Part shown: positions 32,103 through 40,592 of the stretch, piece by piece
Numbering within the stretch: the stretch's first letter is position 1
Layout of the letters: every line of letters begins with the position of its first letter
Assembly (NCBI RefSeq): GCF_001735805.1
Contig: NZ_CP017248.1
Location: forward strand, 3,782,001 to 3,846,000
Origin: Streptomyces fodineus
Lineage (GTDB): Bacteria > Actinomycetota > Actinomycetes > Streptomycetales > Streptomycetaceae
Reading direction: 5' to 3'
DNA: 64,000 nt
Program-made: the position numbers and the translations under genes
Notes under the pieces: generated by a model
The model's input: only the letters and a program-made list of their open reading frames with translations
Told to the model about the DNA's origin: nothing
The model's database searches: none

Positions 32103-33413
32103 ATGCCCACGTCCACCCCGTCCCCGCTGGGCGGTCACGCCCTGCTCGTCCTGCTGACCGGTGTGCTGGTCCTGCTGTGCTGTGCCCTGCTGCTCGGCAG
32201 GGTCGCGGCCCGCCTCGGGCTGCCCGCCGTGGCGGGTGAGCTGTGTGCCGGGGTGCTGATCGGCCCGTCGGTCCTGGGCCGGCTGGCCCCCGGCGCGGCG
32301 CACTGGCTGCTGCCGCCCGATCCGGCGCAGGTCCATCTGCTCGACGCCGTCGGCCAGCTCGGGGTCGTCCTGCTGGTCGGCATCACCGGGATCGACGTCG
32401 ATCTCGGCCTGGTCCGCCGCCGCGGCCGGACCGCGCTGCAGGTCGGCGTCGCGGGCCTGGTGGTGCCGCTGGCGCTGGGCGTGGCGGCCGGCCGCAGCGC
32501 GCCGCGGTCGCTGACCGGCACCGCGGGGCAGGGGACGTTCGCGCTGTTCATCGGCGTCGCCATGTGTGTCAGCGCGCTGCCCGTCATCGCCAAGATGCTG
32601 TCGGACATGCGGCTGCTGCACCGCGACATCGGCCAGTTGACGATCGCGGCGGGGGTCGTCGACGACGTGATCGGCTGGATGCTGCTGTCCCTGGTCTCCG
32701 CCGCGGCGACCGTGGGGCTGAGCGGGGCCGCGGTCTGGAGGTCGGTCGGGTGGCTGGCAATGACGCTGGTCTGCGCGCTCGTCGCCGGCCGCCCGCTGGT
32801 CCGCCGGCTGCTGGACGTGGCCGGCCGGTCGGGGGAGAGCGGGCCGGTGATCTGTGCGGCCGTGGCCGTCGTCGTGGCCGGTGCGGCGGCGACCCAGGCG
32901 ATGGGGATGGAGGCCTCGTTCGGCGCCTTCGTGGCCGGTCTGCTGCTGGGTACGGCCGCCTCGGAGCGGCTGCGCCGGCTGGCCCCGCTGCGGGCCGTGG
33001 TGCTGTCGGTGCTCGCGCCGCTGTTCTTCGCCGAGGCGGGCCTGCGCATGGATCTCACGGTGTTCGACCGCCCCTCCCTGGTCCTCGCCGCGCTCGCCGC
33101 GCTCGCGGTCGCCGTGCTGGGCAAGTTCGCCGGGGCCCTGCTCGGCGCCCGGCTGAGCAGGCTGGGCCGCTGGGAGGCGCTGGCCCTGGCGGCGGGCATG
33201 AACGCCCGGGGCGTCATACAGATCATCGTCGCCACCGTGGGGCTGAAGATCGGCGTCCTCAACACGGCGTCGTACACGATCGTCGTCCTGGTCGCCATGA
33301 CCACCTCACTGATGGCACCCCCACTGCTGCGCCACGCCATGGCGAGGATCCCCGTCACCCCGCGGGAGCGCGCCTGGCGTCCGAAGACCGGGCAGCCGGC
33401 CGGCCATGGGTGA
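32103..33413 (+). CDS. Cation:proton antiporter (CPA2/KefB-like)
   Basis: The 436-residue membrane protein has about 12 hydrophobic segments. Landmarks of the Na+/H+ exchanger family are LGLPAVAGELCAGVLIGPSV near the N-terminus, GVVDDVIGWMLL (the DD motif region) in the middle, and ASFGAFVAGLLLG. Related genes occur in several antibiotic clusters and may aid self-protection or pH balance, but the ion specificity is unknown. It follows the P450 by 55 bases, with AAGGAGAAGC before the ATG. Its 3' end is repeated downstream in degraded form. Confidence 0.88.
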   Translation: MPTSTPSPLGGHALLVLLTGVLVLLCCALLLGRVAARLGLPAVAGELCAGVLIGPSVLGRLAPGAAHWLLPPDPAQVHLLDAVGQLGVVLLVGITGIDVDLGLVRRRGRTALQVGVAGLVVPLALGVAAGRSAPRSLTGTAGQGTFALFIGVAMCVSALPVIAKMLSDMRLLHRDIGQLTIAAGVVDDVIGWMLLSLVSAAATVGLSGAAVWRSVGWLAMTLVCALVAGRPLVRRLLDVAGRSGESGPVICAAVAVVVAGAAATQAMGMEASFGAFVAGLLLGTAASERLRRLAPLRAVVLSVLAPLFFAEAGLRMDLTVFDRPSLVLAALAALAVAVLGKFAGALLGARLSRLGRWEALALAAGMNARGVIQIIVATVGLKIGVLNTASYTIVVLVAMTTSLMAPPLLRHAMARIPVTPRERAWRPKTGQPAGHG

Positions 33414-33733
33414 GCGGGCCACCGGGCAGCACGACCGGGCACGACCGGGCGAACCACACCGGGACACCCACGAACTCCCCGCCCACAACCCGGCCGCCGC
33501 CACCAAGGCCATCCCACCGACAGCGCCCCCGCGATGCATCACGCCACATCGCAGATCCCCGTCACCCCGCAGGAACAGGCACGACAGCCGGCCGGCCATG
33601 GGTGAGCGGGCCACCGGGCAGCACGGCCGGGCGGATCAGGCAGGGGCAGCGATGAACAGATTCTCGTCAGCCCGCGGGAGCGGGCATGGCAACCGGCTCG
33701 TCGTGGGTGAGCGGGCCGTCGGGCAGGACGGCG
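33309..33733. repeat. Three degenerate copies of the antiporter gene tail
   Basis: The antiporter ends with IPVTPRERAW...QPAGHG and a TGA at 33411. A second copy (~33510-33635) read in the same sense gives IPVTPQEQARQPAGHG and a TGA at 33603. A third (~33659-33733) gives ILVSPRERAWQPARRG and a TGA at 33708; that copy also encodes, on the other strand, the C-terminus of the ECF sigma factor. The DNA after each stop (GTGAGCGGGCC...GGGCAG) also matches. No other gene lies between 33414 and 33666. The pattern suggests repeated tandem duplication followed by decay. Confidence 0.75.
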
Positions 33734-34599
33734 AGGTGTGTGCGGGCGAGTCGGGCCGGGTCGGCGACGAGTTCGTAGGCCGTGACCCGGTCGTCCGTGA
33801 TCGTCAGCCGGACCACCGTGCGGAGCCGGCCGAGCGGGGCGATCACCAGGCCAACGGACCCGTCGACGAGCGCGAGTTCGGCGTGCCGTGCGGCGGCGCC
33901 GAAGTGGGCGATCTCGCGGCTGACGGTGGCGGCGCCCTCGACCCGCTCGGGGCGGCCCGGACCGAGGGCCGCCCGGTCGGCGCGGCGCACCACGTCGGGG
34001 GCGAGGACGGTCAGCACGGTGTCCAGGTCACCGGAGCGGGAGGCGGCCAGGAAGGCCTCGACGACCCTGCGGTTGCGGGCCAGCCGGGCGGCGTCGGCGA
34101 CGGGGCCGCCGTCCACCTTGTGCCGGGCGCGGCTGGCGAGTTTCTTCGTGGTGGCGGTGGTACGGCCGACGATGGCGGCGATCTCACCGAAGGGTACGGC
34201 GAACATGTCGTGCAGCACGAAGGCCACGCGTTCGTCGGGGCTGAGGGTGTCCAGCACGACGAGGAGGGCGCCGCCGACGGCCTCGGCGAGCAGGGCCTCC
34301 GCCTCCGGGTCGGGGCCGCCGGCAGGGCGTGGCGGGCCGTCGGGCACGGTCGCGCCGACGAGGTCCTCGCGTCGCGACCGGCGGGCCCGCAGCATGTCCA
34401 GGCAGACCCGGGACAGCACGGTGCGCAGCCAGCCGGCGAGGTTGTCCACGGCGAGGGCGTCCACGCGCTCCAGCCGCAGCCAGGTCTCCTGGACGGCGTC
34501 GTCCGTCTCGTCCAGCGAGCCGAGCATGCGGTAGGCCAGCCCGCGCAGCCGCCCGCGGTGCTGCTCGAAACGATCCGCCAGTTCCTGATCGCGCTCCAC
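33667..34599 (-). CDS. ECF41-type RNA polymerase sigma factor with SnoaL-like C-terminal extension
   Basis: The 310-residue protein has sigma region 2 (FEQHRGRLRGLAYRMLGSLD, DAVQETWLRLE), a linker, and region 4 (LSPDERVAFVLHDMFAVPFG, then the helix-turn-helix EIAAIVGRTTATTKKLASRA). A ~110-residue C-terminal domain (VVEAFLAASRSGDLDTVLTV...) is of the NTF2/SnoaL type. This layout defines the ECF41 group, whose extension modulates activity. No membrane anti-sigma or carboxymuconolactone decarboxylase partner adjoins it. It is the last gene of the long NRPS operon, 3 bases after the winged-helix gene, so it may be a pathway regulator; alternatively it is a resident gene next to the cluster. Confidence 0.9.
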   Translation of the reverse strand: MERDQELADRFEQHRGRLRGLAYRMLGSLDETDDAVQETWLRLERVDALAVDNLAGWLRTVLSRVCLDMLRARRSRREDLVGATVPDGPPRPAGGPDPEAEALLAEAVGGALLVVLDTLSPDERVAFVLHDMFAVPFGEIAAIVGRTTATTKKLASRARHKVDGGPVADAARLARNRRVVEAFLAASRSGDLDTVLTVLAPDVVRRADRAALGPGRPERVEGAATVSREIAHFGAAARHAELALVDGSVGLVIAPLGRLRTVVRLTITDDRVTAYELVADPARLARTHLAVLPDGPLTHDEPVAMPAPAG

Positions 34600-34602
34600 C
34601 GG

Positions 34603-35163
34603 TCACCTTTCCTGGCTGCCGTACGTCATACCTTGGGGGCCCTCCTCGGACCACGCCCGTGCCACCGGAGTGGGTTCGAGGATGTAGCCGCGGCCCCAGG
34701 CGGTCCCGATGCCGAGGCCGACCGCGGCGATACGGCGCCGCAGCCGCATGATGTGCAGATCGAGCGCGTTACGGGTCGGGGCGGGCACCCGCCGGGCGAG
34801 CTGCTGTTCCAGCTCGGAGCGGTACACCACTTCCTCGAAGTGGGCGATGAACAGTTCCATCAGCTCGGCCTGGGTGCTCGACATGGCGATCGACCGGGTG
34901 CCGTAGGAGAGCACGCCCGTGGAGTCGACCGTCGGCGTCCTGCGGCCGTAGGCGCGCTGCCGCAGTGCGTGGACGCGGGCCTCGACGTCCTCGCGGGAGG
35001 CCGGGGCGCGGACCCAGTCCTCGGAGGGGGCGGTGCAGATCGGGGGCCGGGCACCGCCTTCCACGACGAGCAGACAGGGGATCCCCTGCCGCCGGTAGAC
35101 GGTGCGCAGGCCGGCCTCGGCCGGCCATCGTATGAACTTGATCCGATCGGTCAGGGTAGGCAA
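34603..35163 (-). CDS. Winged-helix (OmpR-type C-terminal) regulatory protein
   Basis: The 186-residue protein has an N-terminal ~90-residue alpha/beta domain (LLVVEGGARPPICTAPSEDW) and a C-terminal DNA-binding winged helix of the Trans_reg_C type at ~100-170 (LMELFIAHFEEVVYRSELEQ, RNALDLHIMRLRRRIAAVGL, GRGYIL). It has no receiver aspartate, so it is not a classical response regulator. The start is a TTG at 35163 with GGAG 8 bases upstream. It lies between the MFS and sigma genes in the NRPS operon and is a probable cluster-situated regulator. Confidence 0.75.
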   Translation of the reverse strand: MPTLTDRIKFIRWPAEAGLRTVYRRQGIPCLLVVEGGARPPICTAPSEDWVRAPASREDVEARVHALRQRAYGRRTPTVDSTGVLSYGTRSIAMSSTQAELMELFIAHFEEVVYRSELEQQLARRVPAPTRNALDLHIMRLRRRIAAVGLGIGTAWGRGYILEPTPVARAWSEEGPQGMTYGSQER

Positions 35164-35183
35164 GGCGTCATCTCCAGCGGGCT

Positions 35184-36638
35184 CTATTCACGGTCTCTGG
35201 TTCGGGATTCCAGCCGGGCGAGCAGCACCAGACTCAGCAGAGCGATGACCACGAGGGCGAGGACTCCGGCGCGGAAGGCCTGGGTGTAGGAGTGCTCGCC
35301 GAGAGCGGAGCGATAGGCGGCGCCGACCGCGGCGACCCCGAGAGCCCCCGCGAACTGGGAGGTCATCAGGATGCCGCCGGAGGCCGCGCCCACGTCGGCG
35401 GTGTCGACGCCGCGCAGGGCCAGGGAGAGCAGGGACGGCAGGACGAGTCCCTGCCCCATGCCGCACAGCACGAGGCCGGGCTCCAGCCAGAGCGCCCGGC
35501 CGAGCGTCCCGCCGCCCGCCTCGGCGCCGAGCGGCAGATAGACCAGTCCCAGCAGGATGACGACGGTGCCGCCGATCAGTGCCTTGCGGCCGAACCGGGG
35601 CACCAGGCTGCGGGCGGCCAGCGAGGCCAGCGCGAAGGCCGTGCCGAGCGGCACGAACGCCAGTCCCGCGGCGAACGGGGACAGCCGCACGCCGTTTTGC
35701 AGATGGAAGGCGAGCACGAGGTAGAAGCCGGAGTTGCCGCTGTAGAAGGCGAGCGCGGTCGGTACGCCGCCGGCGAATCCGGGCAGCCTGAACAGTCGCA
35801 GCGGCAGCAGGGCCGAGCCGCTGTCGGCGGGGAACCGGGCCTCCCAGCGCAGGAAGAGCGCGAACACGGCGAGCGCGGCGGCGAACGCGGGCCACACCCA
35901 CAGCGGCCAGCCGTACTGGGCACCGAAGACCAGCGGGCACAGCAGCAGCGGCACCGCCAGCGAGATCAGCAGCACGCCCACGGGGTCGAAACCGGGCCGG
36001 TCCGCGGTGTCCTGGCGGCGCGGCAGGAAGCGGGCGCCGACCAGCACCGCCGCCAGGCAGAAGGGGAGGTTGACCAGGAAGATCAGGCGCCAGCCGAGAC
36101 CGGCCACATCGGCCTTGATCAGCACGCCGCCGAGCACCTGGCCGGTGACGGACCCGCAGCTCAGCGTCGCCCCGTACAGCCCGAGGACCCGGGAGTGCTC
36201 GGCGGGCGGGAACAGCACCTGGATCAGCGACAGCACCTGAGGCAGCATCAGCGCGGCGCTCAGGCCCTGCAGCAGCCGTACGGCGATCAGCTGGCCGGCG
36301 GAGCCCGCCAGCGCGCACAGCGCGGAGGTGGCGCCGAAGCCGGCCATGCCGTAGAGGAACATCCGGCCGCGGCCCCACAGGTCGCCCAGGCGTCCGCCGG
36401 TGATCAGGCCGACCGCGAAGGCCACGATGTAGCCGCTGATGACCAGTTGGACCTCGGCGAAGGTGGCGTGCAGCTGGGTCTCGACGGAGGGCGCGGCGAT
36501 GTTCACGATGAACATGTCGAGCATCGCCATGAACGGCGCCACCAGGAGCACCAGCAGGGCCACGGTGCGTTGCCGGGGCGTCTCGGTGTGCTCCGGCCAC
36601 GCAGTGGTGCCGGTCGTCGGTCTGCGGACGTCGCTCAA
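35184..36638 (-). CDS. MFS transporter, 14-segment drug exporter (DHA2/EmrB-like)
   Basis: The 484-residue membrane protein has about 14 hydrophobic segments. The first includes DMFIVNIAAPSVE (motif D1 of DHA2 exporters), followed by motif A GGRLGDLWGRGRMFLYGM and motif C-like GPxxG-type stretches in segment 5 (GQVLGGVLI). It probably exports the cluster product. The TTG start at 36638 overlaps the thioesterase stop (TTGA) and has GGAGG just upstream, so it is translationally coupled within the operon. Confidence 0.88.
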   Translation of the reverse strand: MSDVRRPTTGTTAWPEHTETPRQRTVALLVLLVAPFMAMLDMFIVNIAAPSVETQLHATFAEVQLVISGYIVAFAVGLITGGRLGDLWGRGRMFLYGMAGFGATSALCALAGSAGQLIAVRLLQGLSAALMLPQVLSLIQVLFPPAEHSRVLGLYGATLSCGSVTGQVLGGVLIKADVAGLGWRLIFLVNLPFCLAAVLVGARFLPRRQDTADRPGFDPVGVLLISLAVPLLLCPLVFGAQYGWPLWVWPAFAAALAVFALFLRWEARFPADSGSALLPLRLFRLPGFAGGVPTALAFYSGNSGFYLVLAFHLQNGVRLSPFAAGLAFVPLGTAFALASLAARSLVPRFGRKALIGGTVVILLGLVYLPLGAEAGGGTLGRALWLEPGLVLCGMGQGLVLPSLLSLALRGVDTADVGAASGGILMTSQFAGALGVAAVGAAYRSALGEHSYTQAFRAGVLALVVIALLSLVLLARLESRTRDRE

Positions 36639-37444
36639 CGGACCTCCACCCCGGCGAGCCGGCCCGAGACCTCGGCGACGAGCCGTTCCAGGCCCGTGCC
36701 GGACCAGATCGAGTGGTGGTCGCCGGGCACGGTGACGACCTCGGCCCCGTCGAGCACACCGTCCCAGGTCCGGCCCACCGGCGGCGACTGGTCGGCCTGC
36801 ACGCACAGGGTCCGGCCCCGGTGGCCGGGGCGGGCGCGGTGGGTGTACAGCGCGTGGACGTGGGCGCGGAACACCCCGTAGCGGCGGCGCAGCAGGGCGG
36901 GGGCGAGGTCGGCGAGCAGCGAGTCCGAGGCGGTCGCCGCGGCGAAGAAGCGCTCCGGGGAGGACTCGTGCGGCAGCGCCGCGAGCGTGGCCCGGACCTC
37001 GTGGGCGGCGAGTCCGGCCTCGCTCAGCATGTCCTGGACGAAGCGGCGCAGCAGTTCCGGCTCCGGGGGTACGGGGGCGGGTACCGGGCAGGTCGAGTCG
37101 ACGAGGACCAGCAGGGCCACGTCCGTCCCGGCGCGCTGGAGCCGGAGCGCCGTCTCGTGGGCCACCACTCCGCCGAACGACCAGCCGAGCAGGGCGAGTT
37201 GGCCGGCCGGATGGCGGCTGTGCAGCAGCGCAGCGTACCGCTCGGCCAGGGCCGTTACGTCGGCGACGGGGTCGGCGTCGTTGTCGAAGCCGGGTGCCTC
37301 GACGGCGAAGACCGGCTGCCCCGCGCCGACGGCCCGCCCGAACGGCACGTAGGGGAACGGCGAGCCGGAGACGGCGTGCACGCAGTACAGCGGTGGCCGG
37401 GTGCCCGTCTCGGCGATCGGCAGCAGAATGGCGTCGTCAGACAT
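36635..37444 (-). CDS. Stand-alone thioesterase, likely NRPS chain release
   Basis: The 269-residue alpha/beta-hydrolase resembles the C-terminal thioesterase domains of NRPSs: PLYCVHAVSGSPFPYVPFGR, the nucleophile elbow GWSFGG (Ser89), and the catalytic His in GDHHSIW. The preceding C-A-T synthetase ends with a carrier domain and no thioesterase, and this gene starts 8 bases before that stop, so it probably acts in trans to release or cyclise the product. It differs from the GHSLG type II enzyme at 29.9-30.6 kb. Confidence 0.88.
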   Translation of the reverse strand: MSDDAILLPIAETGTRPPLYCVHAVSGSPFPYVPFGRAVGAGQPVFAVEAPGFDNDADPVADVTALAERYAALLHSRHPAGQLALLGWSFGGVVAHETALRLQRAGTDVALLVLVDSTCPVPAPVPPEPELLRRFVQDMLSEAGLAAHEVRATLAALPHESSPERFFAAATASDSLLADLAPALLRRRYGVFRAHVHALYTHRARPGHRGRTLCVQADQSPPVGRTWDGVLDGAEVVTVPGDHHSIWSGTGLERLVAEVSGRLAGVEVR

Positions 37445-40400
37445 CCGTGGCGCCTTCCTTCCGTGACGCGCCGAGGAGCCGGGCCACCTCCGCGGTGACG
37501 TCCTCGACCGTGGGATGCGCGTACAGGGTCTTGGTGCTCAGCTCGGCGCCGAGCTGCTTCTGGATCCGCCCGACCACCCGCATGGCCTGGAAGGAGGTGC
37601 CGCCCAGGTCGAAGAAGCCCTGGCCGGGGCGTATGTCGGCGCCGCCGAGCACGGCCGAGAAGATCGCCGCCACCTGGCTCTCCAGCTCGCTGCGCCACTG
37701 CCCGGCAGCGGGACGGGCCCCCTCCCGGTCCGGCTCGGGCTCGGGCAGCCGGCGCCGGTCGACCTTGCCCGAGGAGGTGAGCGGCAGCTCGTCCAGCAGG
37801 ACCCAGACCGAGGGGACCATGTAGGCGGGCACCGCCTCGCCCACGATCCGGCGCAGCTCCCCCGTATCGAGGGCGGCGGGCTCGGGGGTGCCCACATAGC
37901 CGACCAGCCGTCGGGCGCCGTCGGCGGAGGTGTGCGGGACGACGGCCGCGGTGGTCACGGCGGGGTGGCGCAGCAGGGCGGACTCGATCTCGCCGGGCTC
38001 GATCCGCAGCCCGTTCAGCTTGACCTGGTGGTCACGCCGGCCGTGGAACTCCAGTGCGTGCTCGGCGTTCCAGCTCACCAGGTCGCCGCTGCGGTACACC
38101 CGTTCGCCCGGTCCCCACACGTCCGGCACGAACTTCTCGTCGGTGAGTCCGGGCGCGCCGAGGTAGCCGCGGGCGAGCCCGGTGTGCCCGCCGATCAGCA
38201 GCTCGCCCGGGATGCCGCGCGGCACCAGGTTGCCCCAGCGGTCTACGGCGTAGAGCAGGCGGTTGTGCTGGGGGCGGCCGATGGGCGGCACGGTGGTCCA
38301 GGTGCGCTGGGCACAGACGTGGTGGGCGCAGGCGACGGCGGCCTCGGTCGGGCCGTACATGTTGACCATGAGTCGGCCGGGCAGGTTCCACTTGTTGACC
38401 AGCTCGGCGGCCAGCACGTCCCCGCCCGCCATCAGGTGGCGCAGGTGGGGATACGGCCCCGGCTCCAGCAGGGCGAGCAGGGCGGGCATCAGGCCCGCGT
38501 AGGTGACCTCGCGCTCGCGCATCAGCCGCGCCAGCTCACCCGGGGACCGGGCGGTGTCGGCGGGGACGAGGACGAGCGTGGCGCCGACGGTGAGCGCGGT
38601 GAAGATCTCGCCCTGCGCCATGTCGAAGGTGAGCGCGGAGAACTGCAGCAGCCGGTCCTCGGGGTCGAACGGGAAGACCTCGCGGTAGCCCTCCACGAAG
38701 CAGGTGAGCGCGGCGTGTTCGATCACCACGCCCTTGGGCACGCCGGTCGAGCCCGAGGTGTAGAGCACATAGGCGGCGGAGTGCTCCGTGGCCCACTCCT
38801 GAAGCGGCTCGTCGTCTTCGGACGCGGTGGCCGGGCCGGGTTCGTCGACGAGCACCGTGACGCGGTCCGGGCCGGGCGGTACGGCGTCACGCAGACGGCC
38901 GCGGGTGATCACCAGGCGGGCGTCGGCGTCGGCGAGCAGCAGGGCGAGCCTGGCCTGTGGCTGGGCGGGGTCGAGCACCGCGAAGGCGCCGCCGGCCTTC
39001 AGCACCGCGAGCTCGGCCACCAGCGCGTGAAGGTCCTTCTCCAGTACGACGGCCACCACGTCACCGGCCCGCAGGCCCGCGGCCCGCAGCCGGCGCGCCA
39101 GCCGGTCCGCGCGGCGCTCCAGCTCGGCGTAACCGATCTGTTCGTCCCCGCACACGGCCGCCACGGCATCGCCGCGCACGGCGGCCGTCCTGGCGATGCG
39201 CACGTGCAACGGCTCGGCGGGCAGCGGGAGTTCGTCCCCGGTTCCGGCGCGCAGCAGCTCCTCCCGCTCGGCCGCGGTGAGCAGCGGTACGGCCGACCTG
39301 CGCAGCCCGGGCTCCTCGGCCACCGCCTCCAGCGCGGTCGTCAGATGGCGGGCCAGCGCCTCGATGCGCCAGGCATCGAAGAGTTCGGTGGAGTACTCGA
39401 GGTCCAGGGTGATCCGGTCGCCGGCGTCGAAGAAGTTGACGGCGAGGTCGAACCTGGACTGCGGGATCCTCGGGCTGACGATCTCGATGCTCGCGTCCGG
39501 CAGGTGCAGTCCGTCCTGGGCGGCGGGGTCGGCCACCAGCTGGACGGATACCTGGAACAGCGGGTTGCGCCCGGCCTCGCGCACCGGGCGCAGACGCTCC
39601 ACCACCCGCTCGAACGGCACCCAGCCGTAGTCGTGCAGGTCGATGGTCTGGTCGAGCACCCGGTCCAGCAGTTCTGCGAAGGTGGGGTCGTCGGAGAGGT
39701 CCGTACGGAAGACGACCATGTTGACGAAGTGCCCGACGACGCCCTCGGCGGCCGGGTCGCCGCGCTCGCCGAGGGGCACGCCCAGGGGGATGTCGTCCTC
39801 GCCGGTGTAGCGGCTGACCAGCACGTTGACGGCGGCGGCGAGGACGACGAACAGCGAGACGCCGCGGCTGCGGGCGAGTCGGCGCAGCCCGGCGACGAGT
39901 GCGGGCGGCAGCACCCGGCGGACATGGCCGCCGCGGGTGGAGGGGGCGGAGCCGCGCAGCCGGTCGGCGGGCAGTTCGGGCACGGGCAGCGCGCTCAGCC
40001 GCTGCTCCCAGAAGTCGAGTCCGGCGGCGAGTTCGCCGGGCTCGTCGACCTCCTCGCGGCGCCGGCGCACCCAGGCGCTCCAGGACGGGGCCTCCTCCCG
40101 GGTGCCGGGGGCGGAGCCGTCCCGGTAGTCCTCCAGCAGGTCGGAGACCACCAGGCCGAGCGAGGTGCCGTCCACCACGATGTGGTGGAAGACCAGGGAC
40201 AGCACATGGTCGTCCGGGCCGAGCCGGAGCAGCAGGAAGCGGTGCAGGGGGCCCTCGCGGAGCGAGAAGGGCCGGGCGGCCTCGGCGGCGAGCAGATGGT
40301 CCAGCTCGCTCTCGGCGGCGTCCTTCTCCTGCCAGTGCGCGGGTGCGGGCGGGGCCAGGAGCTGGACGGGGCCGCCGTCGGTCTCCGGGAAGGACACGCG

Positions 40401-40592
40401 CAGCGCCTCGTGCCGGGCGACCACCCGGTCGGCCGCGGCCCGCAGCCGGGCGGGATCCAGCGGGCCGCGCACGCGTAGCGCCAAAGGGACGTTGTAGACG
40501 GGCTGTTGGGGGTGCAGCCGGTCGAGGAACCAGAGCTGTTCCTGACCGTGGGTGAGCGGAAGCCGCTGTTCCTGGGCGTTCGGCGTCTTCAT
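37437..40592 (-). CDS. NRPS module C-A-T
   Basis: The 1051-residue synthetase has a condensation domain (residues ~10-430, active-site HHIVVDG at 136-142), an adenylation domain (~470-950; core YTSGSTGVPKG, GRRDHQVKLNGLRIEPGE, SSGKVDRR) and a carrier domain with LGGTS (Ser ~1000). My hand-aligned specificity pocket is D-M-G-G-L-A-M-V-A-K, which matches no code I know, so the substrate is probably unusual. There is no epimerase or thioesterase domain; a free thioesterase follows. The ATG start overlaps the stop of the shikimate-dehydrogenase-like gene, with AGGGGA upstream. Confidence 0.93.
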   Translation of the reverse strand: MKTPNAQEQRLPLTHGQEQLWFLDRLHPQQPVYNVPLALRVRGPLDPARLRAAADRVVARHEALRVSFPETDGGPVQLLAPPAPAHWQEKDAAESELDHLLAAEAARPFSLREGPLHRFLLLRLGPDDHVLSLVFHHIVVDGTSLGLVVSDLLEDYRDGSAPGTREEAPSWSAWVRRRREEVDEPGELAAGLDFWEQRLSALPVPELPADRLRGSAPSTRGGHVRRVLPPALVAGLRRLARSRGVSLFVVLAAAVNVLVSRYTGEDDIPLGVPLGERGDPAAEGVVGHFVNMVVFRTDLSDDPTFAELLDRVLDQTIDLHDYGWVPFERVVERLRPVREAGRNPLFQVSVQLVADPAAQDGLHLPDASIEIVSPRIPQSRFDLAVNFFDAGDRITLDLEYSTELFDAWRIEALARHLTTALEAVAEEPGLRRSAVPLLTAAEREELLRAGTGDELPLPAEPLHVRIARTAAVRGDAVAAVCGDEQIGYAELERRADRLARRLRAAGLRAGDVVAVVLEKDLHALVAELAVLKAGGAFAVLDPAQPQARLALLLADADARLVITRGRLRDAVPPGPDRVTVLVDEPGPATASEDDEPLQEWATEHSAAYVLYTSGSTGVPKGVVIEHAALTCFVEGYREVFPFDPEDRLLQFSALTFDMAQGEIFTALTVGATLVLVPADTARSPGELARLMREREVTYAGLMPALLALLEPGPYPHLRHLMAGGDVLAAELVNKWNLPGRLMVNMYGPTEAAVACAHHVCAQRTWTTVPPIGRPQHNRLLYAVDRWGNLVPRGIPGELLIGGHTGLARGYLGAPGLTDEKFVPDVWGPGERVYRSGDLVSWNAEHALEFHGRRDHQVKLNGLRIEPGEIESALLRHPAVTTAAVVPHTSADGARRLVGYVGTPEPAALDTGELRRIVGEAVPAYMVPSVWVLLDELPLTSSGKVDRRRLPEPEPDREGARPAAGQWRSELESQVAAIFSAVLGGADIRPGQGFFDLGGTSFQAMRVVGRIQKQLGAELSTKTLYAHPTVEDVTAEVARLLGASRKEGATDV

